A stretch of 64,000 nt of DNA from Bacteroidaceae bacterium (GTDB lineage Bacteria; Bacteroidota; Bacteroidia; Bacteroidales; Bacteroidaceae): positions 1 through 64,000 of the forward strand of contig JAEESE010000012.1 of assembly GCA_016286165.1 (NCBI GenBank), given 5' to 3'. The translations under genes were made by a program, and so were the position numbers. Below the pieces are notes generated by a model, which had not been told where the DNA came from, searched no databases, and was given only the letters and a program-made list of their open reading frames with translations. Shown here one piece after another: positions 52,112 through 62,000 of the stretch. Positions within the stretch are counted from its first letter, which is position 1. The number at the start of each line of letters is the position of its first letter.

Positions 52112-53127
52112 TCGCGTTGCAGGATGCGACCTAATAAGTTTTTATTAATGGCTAGAAGTTTGCGTTGCTGTGATTTGATATCAGCTGTCACTTGGTCATA
52201 CAATTCCTGTATGGCGTGTACGATAGGCGCTTGCGTCTTGTCAGCTTCCTCATTTACAACTACGCGTAAGCCTTTAGGCACGAGATGAATTTCTATATCC
52301 TCGCCTGCTTCCGCCGGCTCGCCGTCGTAGTGGATGACGCCTGGTTGAGAACGATGCACGTGCAACGACTTGCATTGGATTGTCCGCACATGGGAATTGG
52401 TATCGAGCGTCTTGTTGAGCATCTGCATCACCAGTTGCGGAGCACCAAGCACATTAAGCGGCTCAATGATGGTGACGTCGAGCAGACCGTCGCTCATTGA
52501 AGCCTGAGGAGCAATGTAGAAGTTGTTGCCGTACTGAGAAGCATTGCCGCAGGCTATAAGGAACGCTTTGTATGTTTCCGTCTGGCCGTCAATATTCAGC
52601 TCGTAGGTCTCTGGTTCGTAAGCCAAGCCGCCTCGTAAAGTGTTTTCAATGTATGTGCGCAGGCCACGCTTTCCGGAGCCTGCGAATTTCTCGCTAATGA
52701 AAGCGTCAAATCCCATTCCACATGTGCAGAAGAAAGGGATGTCATTGATCATTCCATAGTCAAGCGGCTTAATGTCGCAACGTGCCAGCACGCGCATAGC
52801 TTTGTCTGGATCCATTGGGATGCCCAGATGCCGGGCCAGACCGTTGCCGCTGCCCATGGGAATGATGGCAAGGGCGGTGTTTGTGTGGCGCAATGATCGT
52901 GCCACTTCGTTTACGGTGCCATCGCCACCTATGGCTACACAGACGTCCACTTCGTTGAGTGCTGCCTGTTGTGCAAGGTCGGCTGCATGACCACGATGGT
53001 CTGTCCATTCCACTTGCCATTCGAAACGGTCTGCATCGAGGAACGAAGGCAGCGACTGAATTATTTGGCTTTTATCGCGTGTTCCAGAAATAGGATTAGC
53101 AATGAATAACAAACGTGTCTTGCTCAT
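52102..53127 (-). CDS. diacylglycerol-kinase-type lipid kinase
   Basis: The track opens at 53214, but the ATG at 53127 gives MSKTRLLFIANPISGTRDKSQI and 341 residues. The phosphate-loop region CVAIGGDGTVNEVARSL (near residue 59) and GNGLARHLGIP are the family signatures. It phosphorylates diacylglycerol or a sphingoid lipid. It is divergent from serine palmitoyltransferase, and in Bacteroides a lipid kinase is often found beside that gene, so a sphingolipid substrate is plausible. The last codons (DQS and stop) touch the 22-bp repeat array. Confidence 0.9.
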   Translation of the reverse strand: MSKTRLLFIANPISGTRDKSQIIQSLPSFLDADRFEWQVEWTDHRGHAADLAQQAALNEVDVCVAIGGDGTVNEVARSLRHTNTALAIIPMGSGNGLARHLGIPMDPDKAMRVLARCDIKPLDYGMINDIPFFCTCGMGFDAFISEKFAGSGKRGLRTYIENTLRGGLAYEPETYELNIDGQTETYKAFLIACGNASQYGNNFYIAPQASMSDGLLDVTIIEPLNVLGAPQLVMQMLNKTLDTNSHVRTIQCKSLHVHRSQPGVIHYDGEPAEAGEDIEIHLVPKGLRVVVNEEADKTQAPIVHAIQELYDQVTADIKSQQRKLLAINKNLLGRILQRDQS

Positions 53128-53149
53128 GATAATACAATTTATGTCGGCA

Positions 53150-53157
53150 CAAATATA
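53150..53157 (-). promoter_or_regulatory. -7 box of the lipid kinase gene
   Basis: The minus strand reads TATATTTG, 22 bases before the ATG at 53127. Confidence 0.65.
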
Positions 53158-53251
53158 CACAAAAAGTAGTAACGAGATAAGCCTTTGGAAGAAAAAGAAT
53201 AAGTTTTTGCACATTTTATCTCAGAAAATGCAATATCTTAAAAATTATTGT

Positions 53252-53259
53252 TACCTTTG
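53252..53259 (+). promoter_or_regulatory. -7 box of the serine palmitoyltransferase gene
   Basis: TACCTTTG, followed by CGCCGC, lies 43 bases before the ATG at 53303. Confidence 0.75.
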
Positions 53260-53302
53260 CGCCGCTTTTAGATACAAACAGAACCTATACATATTTTATT
53301 AT

Positions 53303-54493
53303 ATGGGAATTTTACAAGAAAGACTGGCCAAGTACGACCGTCCTCAGAAATACAAAGAGTTGGGTATTTACCCATATTTTCGTGAGATAGAAGGAAAACA
53401 GGGTACAGAAGTTATTATGGAAGGCCATCGTGTGCTGATGTTTGGTTCGAATGCATATACTGGTCTTACCGGTGATGACCGTGTGATAGAGGCTGGCATA
53501 AAGGCTATGCGTCAGTACGGTAGCGGATGTGCCGGTTCGCGCTTCCTCAATGGCACTCTCGACTTGCACGTGCAACTGGAGAAGGAACTGGCCGAGTTCG
53601 TAGGCAAAGAGGAAACTATGTGTTTTGCCACAGGCTTCACCGTGAATAGCGGTGTGCTTGGGGTGCTTACCGACCGTCATGACTACATTATCTGCGACGA
53701 CCGCGACCATGCCAGTATCGTGGACGGTGTGCGCAATAGCTTCTCACAGCGTCTGAAGTACAAGCACAACGATATGGCTGAGTTGGAATCCCTGCTGCAG
53801 CGCTGCCCTGAGGATGTTGTCAAGCTGATTGTCGTTGACGGAGTTTTCTCAATGGAGGGTGACCTCTGCAAACTGCCCGAGATAATCGCTCTGAAGCATA
53901 AATATCCTGGCACAGCAGTGATGGTGGACGAAGCTCATGGTTTGGGCGTATTCGGCCGTCAGGGCCGTGGCGTATGTGACCACTTCGGCCTGACTGATGA
54001 GGTAGACCTCATTATGGGCACCTTCTCAAAGAGCCTTGCTTCAATTGGTGGTTTCATTGCTGCCGACAGCTCGATCATCAACTACCTTCGTCATCACACC
54101 CGCACCTATATCTTCTCGGCTTCGTGCACACCCGCAGCTACAGCAGCAGCACGCGAGGCACTTCACATCATCCAGCAGGAGCCTGAACGTATTCAGAAGC
54201 TTTGGGATGTTACCAATTATGCCTTGCAGCGTTTCCGCGATGCTGGTTTCGAGATTGGTGACACAGAGAGCCCCATCATCCCTCTTTATGTTCGTGATGT
54301 CGACAAGACGTTCGCTGTTACCAAGATGGCATTCGATGCCGGTGTGTTCATCAATCCCGTTATTCCGCCCGCTTGTGCTCCGCAGGACACATTGGTGCGC
54401 GTAGCTCTTATGGCAACTCATACCAAGGAGCAGGTTGACGAGGCTGTGGAGGCACTGACGAACGTCTTCCGCGAGCTTGATATAATAAAGTAA
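53303..54493 (+). CDS. spt: serine palmitoyltransferase
   Basis: This PLP-dependent alpha-oxoamine synthase condenses serine with an acyl-CoA, the first step of sphingolipid synthesis. The ATG at 53303 gives MGILQERLAKYDRPQKYKELG and 396 residues; the 67 codons before it in the track lie in the promoter region. The family pattern NAYTGLTGD, FATGFTVNSGV, MVDEAHGLGVFG and the PLP lysine in GTFSKSLASIGGF (near residue 243) are present. I cannot exclude the close relative 2-amino-3-ketobutyrate ligase from motifs alone, but the N terminus and the neighbouring lipid kinase favour the sphingolipid enzyme. Confidence 0.9.
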   Translation: MGILQERLAKYDRPQKYKELGIYPYFREIEGKQGTEVIMEGHRVLMFGSNAYTGLTGDDRVIEAGIKAMRQYGSGCAGSRFLNGTLDLHVQLEKELAEFVGKEETMCFATGFTVNSGVLGVLTDRHDYIICDDRDHASIVDGVRNSFSQRLKYKHNDMAELESLLQRCPEDVVKLIVVDGVFSMEGDLCKLPEIIALKHKYPGTAVMVDEAHGLGVFGRQGRGVCDHFGLTDEVDLIMGTFSKSLASIGGFIAADSSIINYLRHHTRTYIFSASCTPAATAAAREALHIIQQEPERIQKLWDVTNYALQRFRDAGFEIGDTESPIIPLYVRDVDKTFAVTKMAFDAGVFINPVIPPACAPQDTLVRVALMATHTKEQVDEAVEALTNVFRELDIIK

Positions 54494-54512
54494 AGAAATA
54501 TTTGCAAAATAA

Positions 54513-54544
54513 TTTGGTCGTTTCAGCGAAAACGACTACCTTTG
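54513..54544 (+). promoter_or_regulatory. promoter of the tRNA-Lys pair
   Basis: TTTG (54513-54516), a 20-base spacer and TACCTTTG (54537-54544) match the full consensus. Confidence 0.85.
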
Positions 54545-54600
54545 CACCCGCAAAACCGAGAGAGGCAACGCAAGAAGTCTCAATCGGGTGAATGAAAGTT

Positions 54601-54673
54601 GCGTCCTTAGCTCAGTTGGTAGAGCAATTGACTCTTAATCAATGGGTCCAGGGTTCGAGCCCCTGAGGGCGTA
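54601..54673 (+). tRNA. tRNA-Lys (anticodon CTT), copy 1
   Basis: A complete 73-base cloverleaf is present with anticodon loop CTCTTAA and T loop TTCGAGC. CCA is not encoded. It is identical to the copy 100 bases downstream. Confidence 0.97.
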
Positions 54674-54700
54674 CATAATCAAATAAATCGTCATTCATTT

Positions 54701-54773
54701 GCGTCCTTAGCTCAGTTGGTAGAGCAATTGACTCTTAATCAATGGGTCCAGGGTTCGAGCCCCTGAGGGCGTA
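54701..54773 (+). tRNA. tRNA-Lys (anticodon CTT), copy 2
   Basis: This is an identical duplicate of 54601-54673, separated by 27 bases, and shares one promoter and one terminator with it. Confidence 0.97.
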
Positions 54774-54774
54774 C

Positions 54775-54816
54775 AATATAGGCTTCGTCGCGAGGACGAG
54801 GCTTATATTGTTTTTA
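54775..54816 (+). terminator. terminator of the tRNA-Lys pair
   Basis: A 15-base stem pairs 54775-54789 with 54795-54809, with two G-T pairs, around the loop GCGAG. GTTTTTAT follows. Confidence 0.9.
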
Positions 54817-54852
54817 TATGGTTTAGTGCAAAGAAATGAGTCGCTACATCAC

Positions 54853-55743
54853 TTATCTTGAAGGATGGATAAGTATATCATCAACTGTATAGTGATCCAT
54901 GAAACAACTGCGGTCTACGTTTCCGCGTATGCCGCGTACACGGCTTGTAGCTGAATACTGCCACATTACGAAAGCTGCATTGTCGCACAACTGTGGCACT
55001 TCCTCAGCATAACGGGCGACCATGTACTTGTAGTTTGTAAACGGGCCGCTTAGGTATTTATTGTAGAAGTCGCGCGAGCAGTAGAGCACAGGCTTAACGC
55101 CATAGTGACGTTCAACCAATTGTATGAAAGCTCTGAGGTTGCGCTGGAATTGCTGTAAGGGTTCGCGTCCGCGTCTCTCAATGTCGATGATAGGCAACAA
55201 GTCCATCTCCCTAAGGTTTACGGTGTTGCGTAGGTTGTTGAATTGAAGTTGCGGACTGACGCTTGGTATATAAAAGTGATAGATGCCGACTCGGAGTCCT
55301 GCACGTTTAGCACCATTAAGATTGGTACGGTATGTGTTGTCTACGAGGTTTGCCCCTTCAGTAGCCTTAATGTATACATAAGCCACATCTCCGCTACGTG
55401 CTACTTCATGCCAGTTGATTGAGCCTTGATAATGGGAAACGTCAATGCCGGCAATGCGTTTGTTTGGTGTATGGTGTTGAAGTACCACTTTATTCACACT
55501 CCCAATCTCCACTTCGGGAGCCATTTCAGGTTGTGGAGTAAGCGCAGGGATAATAGCATCAGGCTGGGGAAGGGCGTCGTCTTCGTCAGTCTCTACTTGC
55601 TGTACAGCCTTCTTGGTCTTATTGATCTTCGCGTCGGCAGCAGAAGAAAAGGCGAAAAGACCAAGCACCGTACATACTATAAGAATATGTACGCGTGCAT
55701 GGATGAATCTTAATATGGACGTGGAAAGAGCTACTGACGCCAT
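54853..55743 (-). CDS. GH25 lysozyme-type muramidase
   Basis: This 296-residue protein has an N-terminal membrane or signal segment (VHILIVCTVLGLFAFSSAADA) and a linker rich in Pro and acidic residues. It then has a GH25 catalytic domain: RIAGIDVSHYQGSINWHEV with the catalytic Asp, and DLLPIIDIERRG with the Asp/Glu pair. It cleaves the glycan strand of peptidoglycan. It follows cytidine deaminase by three bases, so both are translated from one message. Confidence 0.93.
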   Translation of the reverse strand: MASVALSTSILRFIHARVHILIVCTVLGLFAFSSAADAKINKTKKAVQQVETDEDDALPQPDAIIPALTPQPEMAPEVEIGSVNKVVLQHHTPNKRIAGIDVSHYQGSINWHEVARSGDVAYVYIKATEGANLVDNTYRTNLNGAKRAGLRVGIYHFYIPSVSPQLQFNNLRNTVNLREMDLLPIIDIERRGREPLQQFQRNLRAFIQLVERHYGVKPVLYCSRDFYNKYLSGPFTNYKYMVARYAEEVPQLCDNAAFVMWQYSATSRVRGIRGNVDRSCFMDHYTVDDILIHPSR

Positions 55744-55746
55744 GTG

Positions 55747-56226
55747 CTATTCCATCTCTGAACCGTCGAACGTGAGGGGTAGAAGATCGCGAACGCTGTC
55801 GACAATATAAATTCCGTCTTCGCCATATAGCAATACACGAATAGGTCGGCCATAACGTGTCTCGGCTTCAAGCAAGGCTTGGCGGCAGGCCCCACATGGC
55901 GACACGGGCTTGCCGAGAAATGCCCCTCCTGTAAAAGCTGCTATAGCAATGGCCACGGGAGCTTGTTCGGGAGCATTGGCCTGAGCAAAACAGAAAGCGG
56001 TGCGTTCGGCACATAAGCCCACGGGAAACGAGGCATTCTCCTGATTACTGCCGCAGTAAATGCTGCCGTCGGCAAGGCGCAGGGCCGCTCCAACTTTGAA
56101 ATGGGAGTATGGCGAATAACTGTTGGCAGTCATGTCCTTGGCCTTTAGTACTAATTCGCGGTCATCAGCGGTCAATTCGTCAAGCGAAACGACACGAACG
56201 GTGAGGTTTATTTGAATTTCTTTCAT
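55747..56226 (-). CDS. cdd: cytidine deaminase
   Basis: This 159-residue zinc enzyme converts cytidine to uridine. The signatures are SPYSHFKVGAAL, the CAER segment with the catalytic glutamate and a zinc cysteine, and SPCGACRQ with the other two zinc cysteines. A minus-strand -7 box (TATATTTG, 56254-56247) is about 20 bases upstream. Confidence 0.96.
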   Translation of the reverse strand: MKEIQINLTVRVVSLDELTADDRELVLKAKDMTANSYSPYSHFKVGAALRLADGSIYCGSNQENASFPVGLCAERTAFCFAQANAPEQAPVAIAIAAFTGGAFLGKPVSPCGACRQALLEAETRYGRPIRVLLYGEDGIYIVDSVRDLLPLTFDGSEME

Positions 56227-56287
56227 GTTTTTCTCATTTTTCTCGACAAATATAGTAAGGTTTTTCGATAATTTCCCAAAAAAGGAT

Positions 56288-56295
56288 TACTTTTG
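56288..56295 (+). promoter_or_regulatory. -7 box of the glucosaminidase gene
   Basis: TACTTTTG lies 25 bases before the ATG at 56321, divergent from the cdd promoter. Confidence 0.65.
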
Positions 56296-56320
56296 TGGCG
56301 GTATTAATGTTTTTTAGTCA

Positions 56321-57265
56321 ATGAAGACTCGTTTTAAACTCTTTACATCATTTTTTGCGGCTCTTTTATGCTCGTTTGCCATCACAACTTCGCTGTATGC
56401 TCAGTCGGGGCAATCCGTGCAATGGAGATATATTGAGAACTACAAGGATATGGCGATAAATCAGATGCAACGCTATCAGATTCCTGCATCCATCACTTTG
56501 GCTCAGGGGCTTATCGAGAGCGGCGCCGGTCAAAGTCGCTTAGCTCGCGAGGCTCACAACCACTTCGGTATTAAAGTGGGCATGAACTGGACAGGACCGT
56601 ACATCGTGATGAGCGACGACCGTCCTGACGACCGCTTCCGAAAGTATCGCACCGATGATGAGAGCTACGAAGACCACTCACGTTTCCTGCGCAACAATCA
56701 GCGCTATCGCTCGCTCTTTTCGCTTCAACTAACAGACTATCGCGGCTGGGCTCACGGACTGAAACGATGTGGTTATGCTACTAATCCGCGTTATGCTGAA
56801 ATGCTCATTGGCACAATTGAACGTTATAACCTTCAGCAATTTGACTCTTTTTTAAGTGGACGTTACCATGCACGTTCCTCATCGGCCAACGAAGTTCGGA
56901 CAGAAAGTGAGTTCTTTGCTCATCATATCGTTTATCGTGTGAATAAGACGTATATGATAATAGCTATCAATGGTGACACATGGGAGAGCGTAGCCAGGGA
57001 AACTGGCGTGAGCAAGCGTAAGCTGTTGAAATACAACGAAAGGATGAAAGGCGACAGACTGTCGTCAGGCGATATCGTTTATCTGGAAAAGAAGCCCACA
57101 AAGGCGGACAAGAAGCTCAAAGGCGTTCCTCACGTGGTGCAGCCAGGCGAATCACTTTACGATATAGCTCAGCATTATGCCATAAGACTGAAGAACCTAT
57201 ACACTCTGAATGGTCTGTCGCCTGATTATGTGCCACAAGCAGGCGACTTGATTTGGTTAAGATAA
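56321..57265 (+). CDS. secreted glucosaminidase with LysM domains
   Basis: This 314-residue protein has a signal peptide (FAALLCSFAITTSLYAQ). A GH73-type N-acetylglucosaminidase domain runs from residue 35 to about 185 (QIPASITLAQGLIESGAGQS with the catalytic glutamate, HNHFGIKVG, RKYRTDDESYEDHSRFL). Two LysM-like parts follow (ITVAINGDTWESVA-type near 215 and PHVVQPGESLYDIAQHY near 265). It hydrolyses peptidoglycan and binds it through LysM. Complete. Confidence 0.93.
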   Translation: MKTRFKLFTSFFAALLCSFAITTSLYAQSGQSVQWRYIENYKDMAINQMQRYQIPASITLAQGLIESGAGQSRLAREAHNHFGIKVGMNWTGPYIVMSDDRPDDRFRKYRTDDESYEDHSRFLRNNQRYRSLFSLQLTDYRGWAHGLKRCGYATNPRYAEMLIGTIERYNLQQFDSFLSGRYHARSSSANEVRTESEFFAHHIVYRVNKTYMIIAINGDTWESVARETGVSKRKLLKYNERMKGDRLSSGDIVYLEKKPTKADKKLKGVPHVVQPGESLYDIAQHYAIRLKNLYTLNGLSPDYVPQAGDLIWLR

Positions 57266-57325
57266 TCTTACCACACCAATAAGCTATAAACGTACAAACT
57301 CAATAATTTACAAATCCTCCTCAAT

Positions 57326-59011
57326 ATGGCAGACGACAAAAAGATTATTTTCTCGATGGTTGGCGTTAGCAAAACTATCCAGCAGACTCAGAAGCAAGTT
57401 CTGAAGAACATTTATCTTAGTTTTTTCTATGGTGCTAAGATTGGCATTATAGGCTTGAATGGTTCTGGAAAGTCAACATTGCTGAAAATCATAGCTGGCT
57501 TGGATCAGAGCTACCAAGGTCATGTAGTATTTGCACCAGGCTACAGCGTTGGGTATTTGCCTCAGGAACCAGAGCTGGATGATAGCAAGACTGTTCGCCA
57601 AGTCGTTGAAGAAGGCGTTCAGCATATAGTTGATGCTCTTGCTGAATATGAGGACATCAATAATAAGTTCGGCCTTCCAGAGTACTATGAAGATGCCGAT
57701 AAAATGAATGAACTGTTTGCCCGTCAAGGTGAATTACAGGATATCATTGATGCTACCGACGCCTGGAATCTGGACACGCGTCTGTCCAAGGCCATGGATG
57801 CATTAAGGTGTCCTCCCAGTGAGCAATTGTGTGGAGAACTGTCGGGTGGCGAACGTCGACGTGTCGCATTATGCCGTTTGCTGCTTCAGAAACCAGATGT
57901 ATTGCTGCTTGATGAGCCTACTAACCATCTTGATGCAGAAAGCATTGACTGGTTGGAACAACATCTCAACCAATACGAAGGCACTGTCATTGCTGTAACG
58001 CACGACCGCTATTTCCTTGATGATGTAGCCGGCTGGATTCTTGAACTGGATCGCGGCGAGGGTATTCCTTGGGAGGGGAACTACAGCTCTTGGCTCGAAC
58101 AGAAGTCGAAGCGGCTTGAGATGGAAGAGAAAGTTGAGTCGAAACGAAGGAAAACGTTACAACGAGAGTTGGAATGGGTTCGAATGGCGCCAAAGGCTCG
58201 TCAGGCAAAGGGAAAAGCACGTTTGTCCAACTATGAGCGCATGTTAAATGAGGACGTGAAGGAGAAGGAGCAGAAACTGGAGATCTTCATTCCGAGCGGT
58301 CCTCGTCTGGGCAATAAGGTTATAGAGGCACACGGTTTAGCTAAAGCATTCGGTGACAAGGTTCTGTTCCATGATTTAGATTTCACTTTACCTCCAGGTG
58401 GCATAGTAGGCGTTATCGGTCCTAATGGAGCAGGCAAAACGACTCTATTCCGCTTGATTATGGGTTTGGAAAAACCGGACGCAGGAAGTTTTGAAGTAGG
58501 CGAAACAGTAAAGATTGCATATGTTGACCAGAGCCATAAGGACATAAAGGCAGATGAAACTGTTTATCAAATTGTTTCACAAGGCAATGAACTTATCCGT
58601 ATGGGCGGTCGTGATATCAATGCGCGTGCTTATCTGTCGCGTTTCAACTTCACAGGAGCCGATCAGGAAAAGAAATGTGGAGTGCTCTCAGGCGGTGAGC
58701 GCAATCGCTTGCATTTGGCTATGGCATTGAAAGAAGAAGGTAATGTGCTTCTGCTTGACGAGCCAACTAATGATATCGATGTCAACACCTTGCGTGCATT
58801 GGAAGAAGGTCTTGAAGCGTTCGCCGGTTGTGCCGTGGTAATCAGCCATGACCGTTGGTTCCTCGACCGTATTTGCACGCATATACTTGCTTTCGAAGGC
58901 GATGGCAATGTTTATTATTACGAAGGCTCGTATACTGATTACGAAGCACATAAACTACGCCGCCTGGGCCTTGAAGAACCTAAGCGCATCCGCTATCGCA
59001 AGTTGGAGTAA
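57326..59011 (+). CDS. ettA: ABC-F translational throttle ATPase EttA
   Basis: This 561-residue soluble ABC-F protein binds the ribosomal E site and gates translation elongation according to ATP level. Two ATP-binding cassettes are present: Walker A GLNGSGKST and GPNGAGKTT, signatures LSGGERRRVAL and LSGGERNRLHL, and Walker B LLLDEPTNHLD and LLLDEPTNDID. Between them is the EttA-type arm and linker (EWVRMAPKARQAKGKARL). It lies 60 bases after the glucosaminidase gene. Confidence 0.96.
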   Translation: MADDKKIIFSMVGVSKTIQQTQKQVLKNIYLSFFYGAKIGIIGLNGSGKSTLLKIIAGLDQSYQGHVVFAPGYSVGYLPQEPELDDSKTVRQVVEEGVQHIVDALAEYEDINNKFGLPEYYEDADKMNELFARQGELQDIIDATDAWNLDTRLSKAMDALRCPPSEQLCGELSGGERRRVALCRLLLQKPDVLLLDEPTNHLDAESIDWLEQHLNQYEGTVIAVTHDRYFLDDVAGWILELDRGEGIPWEGNYSSWLEQKSKRLEMEEKVESKRRKTLQRELEWVRMAPKARQAKGKARLSNYERMLNEDVKEKEQKLEIFIPSGPRLGNKVIEAHGLAKAFGDKVLFHDLDFTLPPGGIVGVIGPNGAGKTTLFRLIMGLEKPDAGSFEVGETVKIAYVDQSHKDIKADETVYQIVSQGNELIRMGGRDINARAYLSRFNFTGADQEKKCGVLSGGERNRLHLAMALKEEGNVLLLDEPTNDIDVNTLRALEEGLEAFAGCAVVISHDRWFLDRICTHILAFEGDGNVYYYEGSYTDYEAHKLRRLGLEEPKRIRYRKLE

Positions 59012-59051
59012 TGCTGGGTGTTTCGCCATGATAATGGCTTAATACAAAGAC

Positions 59052-62000
59052 TTATTGTCGAGGACGGAAGAGCTCGCGCAGGTTGTTAAAGTCTTTCTTT
59101 ACCTGTAAGCCTATTCCCTGTGTGGTCAGCGCCGTTTTGGTGAAGTAACGGTCGTTGGTTTCGCTATATGCTCTCAGACTTAGGTTGCCGGATTTAGTGA
59201 GAAGCCACTGCACATCAAAGTCGCCAATGAAATTGGTGTTGGCAATAGGTGTATCACGGTAACCGAATGTGCCATTAATGAGCAAGCGGTTGTTTAGCAG
59301 ACGACCGCTGAGACTGCCTTCGACATCTACATCATTGAAGCCGTAGGTATTGGTGGTGAAATTAGTACCGAAGTTCCAGTTGCTGTTTCCAATGGCATTG
59401 GAGAGGAAGTTATTAAACTGTCCTGACAGGGTGGAGGAGAGGAGGCTCTGAACAGCGGAGTTGGCCTGGCTTTGCTGGTCGGCGAGTCCATAGGTGTAAA
59501 AGCGTCCAATGCCAAGCAGGTATATGACTTGCAGGTTTCTTTCTTCTTCAGTAGAGATGAGCGAGCGAACCATCTGCTTCTCGTCTTCGTTGACGTTGGG
59601 AATGTCGAAATCGAAGGAAACATTGGGCTGCTCGGCACGTCCTCCTATATTCATGATACAATTCACACGGACGTTTGATGCAGAGAAGTTGTTGCCTACG
59701 GACAAGTCGTTGAGCGACACCGACGGGACTGTATACACTGCCTGTAGATTGAGGTCGCCCTTCATTGGGTCGCCACCGAAGGTTATGGTGCTGCCTTGCT
59801 GGAATTGGAAGTCTTTGCGTATGACGTCCTGAAGTGACAAACGGTATGTGCCGTGATCGACGCGGTATGTACCGTACATTTGGAAACGTCCTTTGTTATA
59901 GAAGTTTGCACGTATATGTCCGTTGCCAAAGAGGGTTATGTAATCCTCTGAACGAGGATCCATAAGTAAGCGCAACTGGGCATCGGGCGTTATATCCAAA
60001 TCGAAGTTGATATGCATATCATTGGGCTCGTCGTCTCCCGCGTCCTCATTGCTATTGTCGTTAGAAGATCCCGATAAACCAGATTGCCCGCCAACTGATG
60101 TCTGCCGAGCTCCTTCTTCTTTGTTTACAAATGTGATGAATTCGTTCTCGGTCGTGGCATCAGGAGTAGAAACATTGTACGTGAAGACCGTGCCAGAGGT
60201 TGGCCTGCAGTTGATGTCTACATTCAATTGTCCGGGCACACCGCTAAGCTTGACGTTTCCATTGGCAAATACTGTACCATAGAACGTCTGGTCCCCAAAA
60301 TCGCGGAAGTCATAACCTAAGAAATTATGTGCTGTGATGTTGAAGTCGTATTCCATATTCTTGAAATGCTGGAAACGCAACTCACCATCCATATCAGCAT
60401 AATGATCGCTTGTTCCAAGTCGGTGATAGCGGTCGTAGATTTTGACATCGCGGAAACGTATTCCACCTGGGTAGAGGTGTATGCTATCGCCCCCGAGGAG
60501 GTGGTAGTGAGTGCCTAAGACGTCTATCGTCGTTGATAGAGTGTCCACAGCAAGGTCACCTTCAAGGTCAAGCTGTTTGAATGGCCCATGGAGATTTGCA
60601 TGTCCAGTTACCTGCCCCTTGAAATCGGTAAAGATGCCTTCGGTGAAATAGTTAATAAAATATGTATTAAGATACCGTGCTTGTATATCAAGGGTCATGC
60701 CTCGGCCTTCCTCGTGCCCTGGTTTAATAAGACCTATCACGTGACTTATCTCCTTGTGAATAGGTTCGTGAATGAAAGCGTCTAAGTCTATGGCTCTCTC
60801 GTCCTTCCGCCCAAATCCTCCTGTGACATAAACTGTACCTAACAGGCCGTCGTTGAGTGTGAAATTATCAACTCTGAGGTCTGCGTCAACGGCAATATCG
60901 TCGAAGAAATTGTGTGCCTTGACGCTGCCTGTAGCCAAGCCTGCCAGTTCAACATCATGAAAGTCTATGAGTCCGAAAATATATTGGAGGTTTATACCGC
61001 GGAGGTCAGCATATAGAGTATCTGCATTGTCTTTGGAGATTCGGCCGTTGACGATAAGGTGACGACCGAGTTGCGACACTTGGAAATCGTGAACATCTAC
61101 TATCTTGTCGTGAATACTAACCTGTGCGGGCATGACATTCCATATAGTATCTGAAACTATTACTTGCGAAGGTAAAAGTTTTATATTGGCACCGAATTTT
61201 CCATGGTCGTCTTTTGAAAAATGTGATGCGGTTGAAAGCGAACCTTTTAAAGCAGGCAAGTTATGGTCATCCCAATTGAATACCGAGTGTAATTCGTCAT
61301 TTTTGGCGTCAGCAGAGAAAGATAGGTCAAGCGGTCCTGTTGCCATCATTCGTTGTAGGGTGAGGAATGTAGTCAGACTATCATGTTCCTGATTGAAGAC
61401 CAAACTTGCCGCTCTCAAATTCTCAGCACCGTAGATGACATGAGGCAGGTCGGCTTTCACTGTCATCTTTTGTTTCTTGCCATCGACAGAGCCTTCAATG
61501 TATCCGGGCTCTAATAAATCTATATCCAGATTGGCGAATTGTTGCAGGGCTTTCGTATCCCATAAATTAACTGAAAAGTCAATGTGGTCGTCAGTAGGTT
61601 GAACATATGTCTTAGGCTCAGGTATGAGCGAAGGCATCGACTTATGAAGCATAGCCTGAGCTGTGTGAACAATAGTGCTGTAGTTGAACCTGCCGTCGGC
61701 ATGAGCATCAATGAAATCTCCTCTTACCAGCATATGATGTCCGTGGTCATCGTTGGCAAGAGCTATGTACATATTATCAAGAAAATATTTATGTTCCCCA
61801 GACTTCACTTGAAGGTCATCGAGTTTGACAAAACCTTGAAGTTGATTCAGACCTTTCGTGTCGAATGTAATGTTCTGCGTACTAGTGAGATTGGCGTTAA
61901 AAGCGCATTCATATTGATCATCAGTTAGTTTAACCATTGCCTGTATGGAACGTGCTGAGAAATCCAAGTCGGCGTCAATATGGTCTATTTGTGTGTCCTT

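Noticed and set aside
53102-53302. N-terminal extension of serine palmitoyltransferase
   Set aside because: It overlaps the divergent lipid kinase start and lies upstream of the -7 box at 53252; family members begin MGILQERL.
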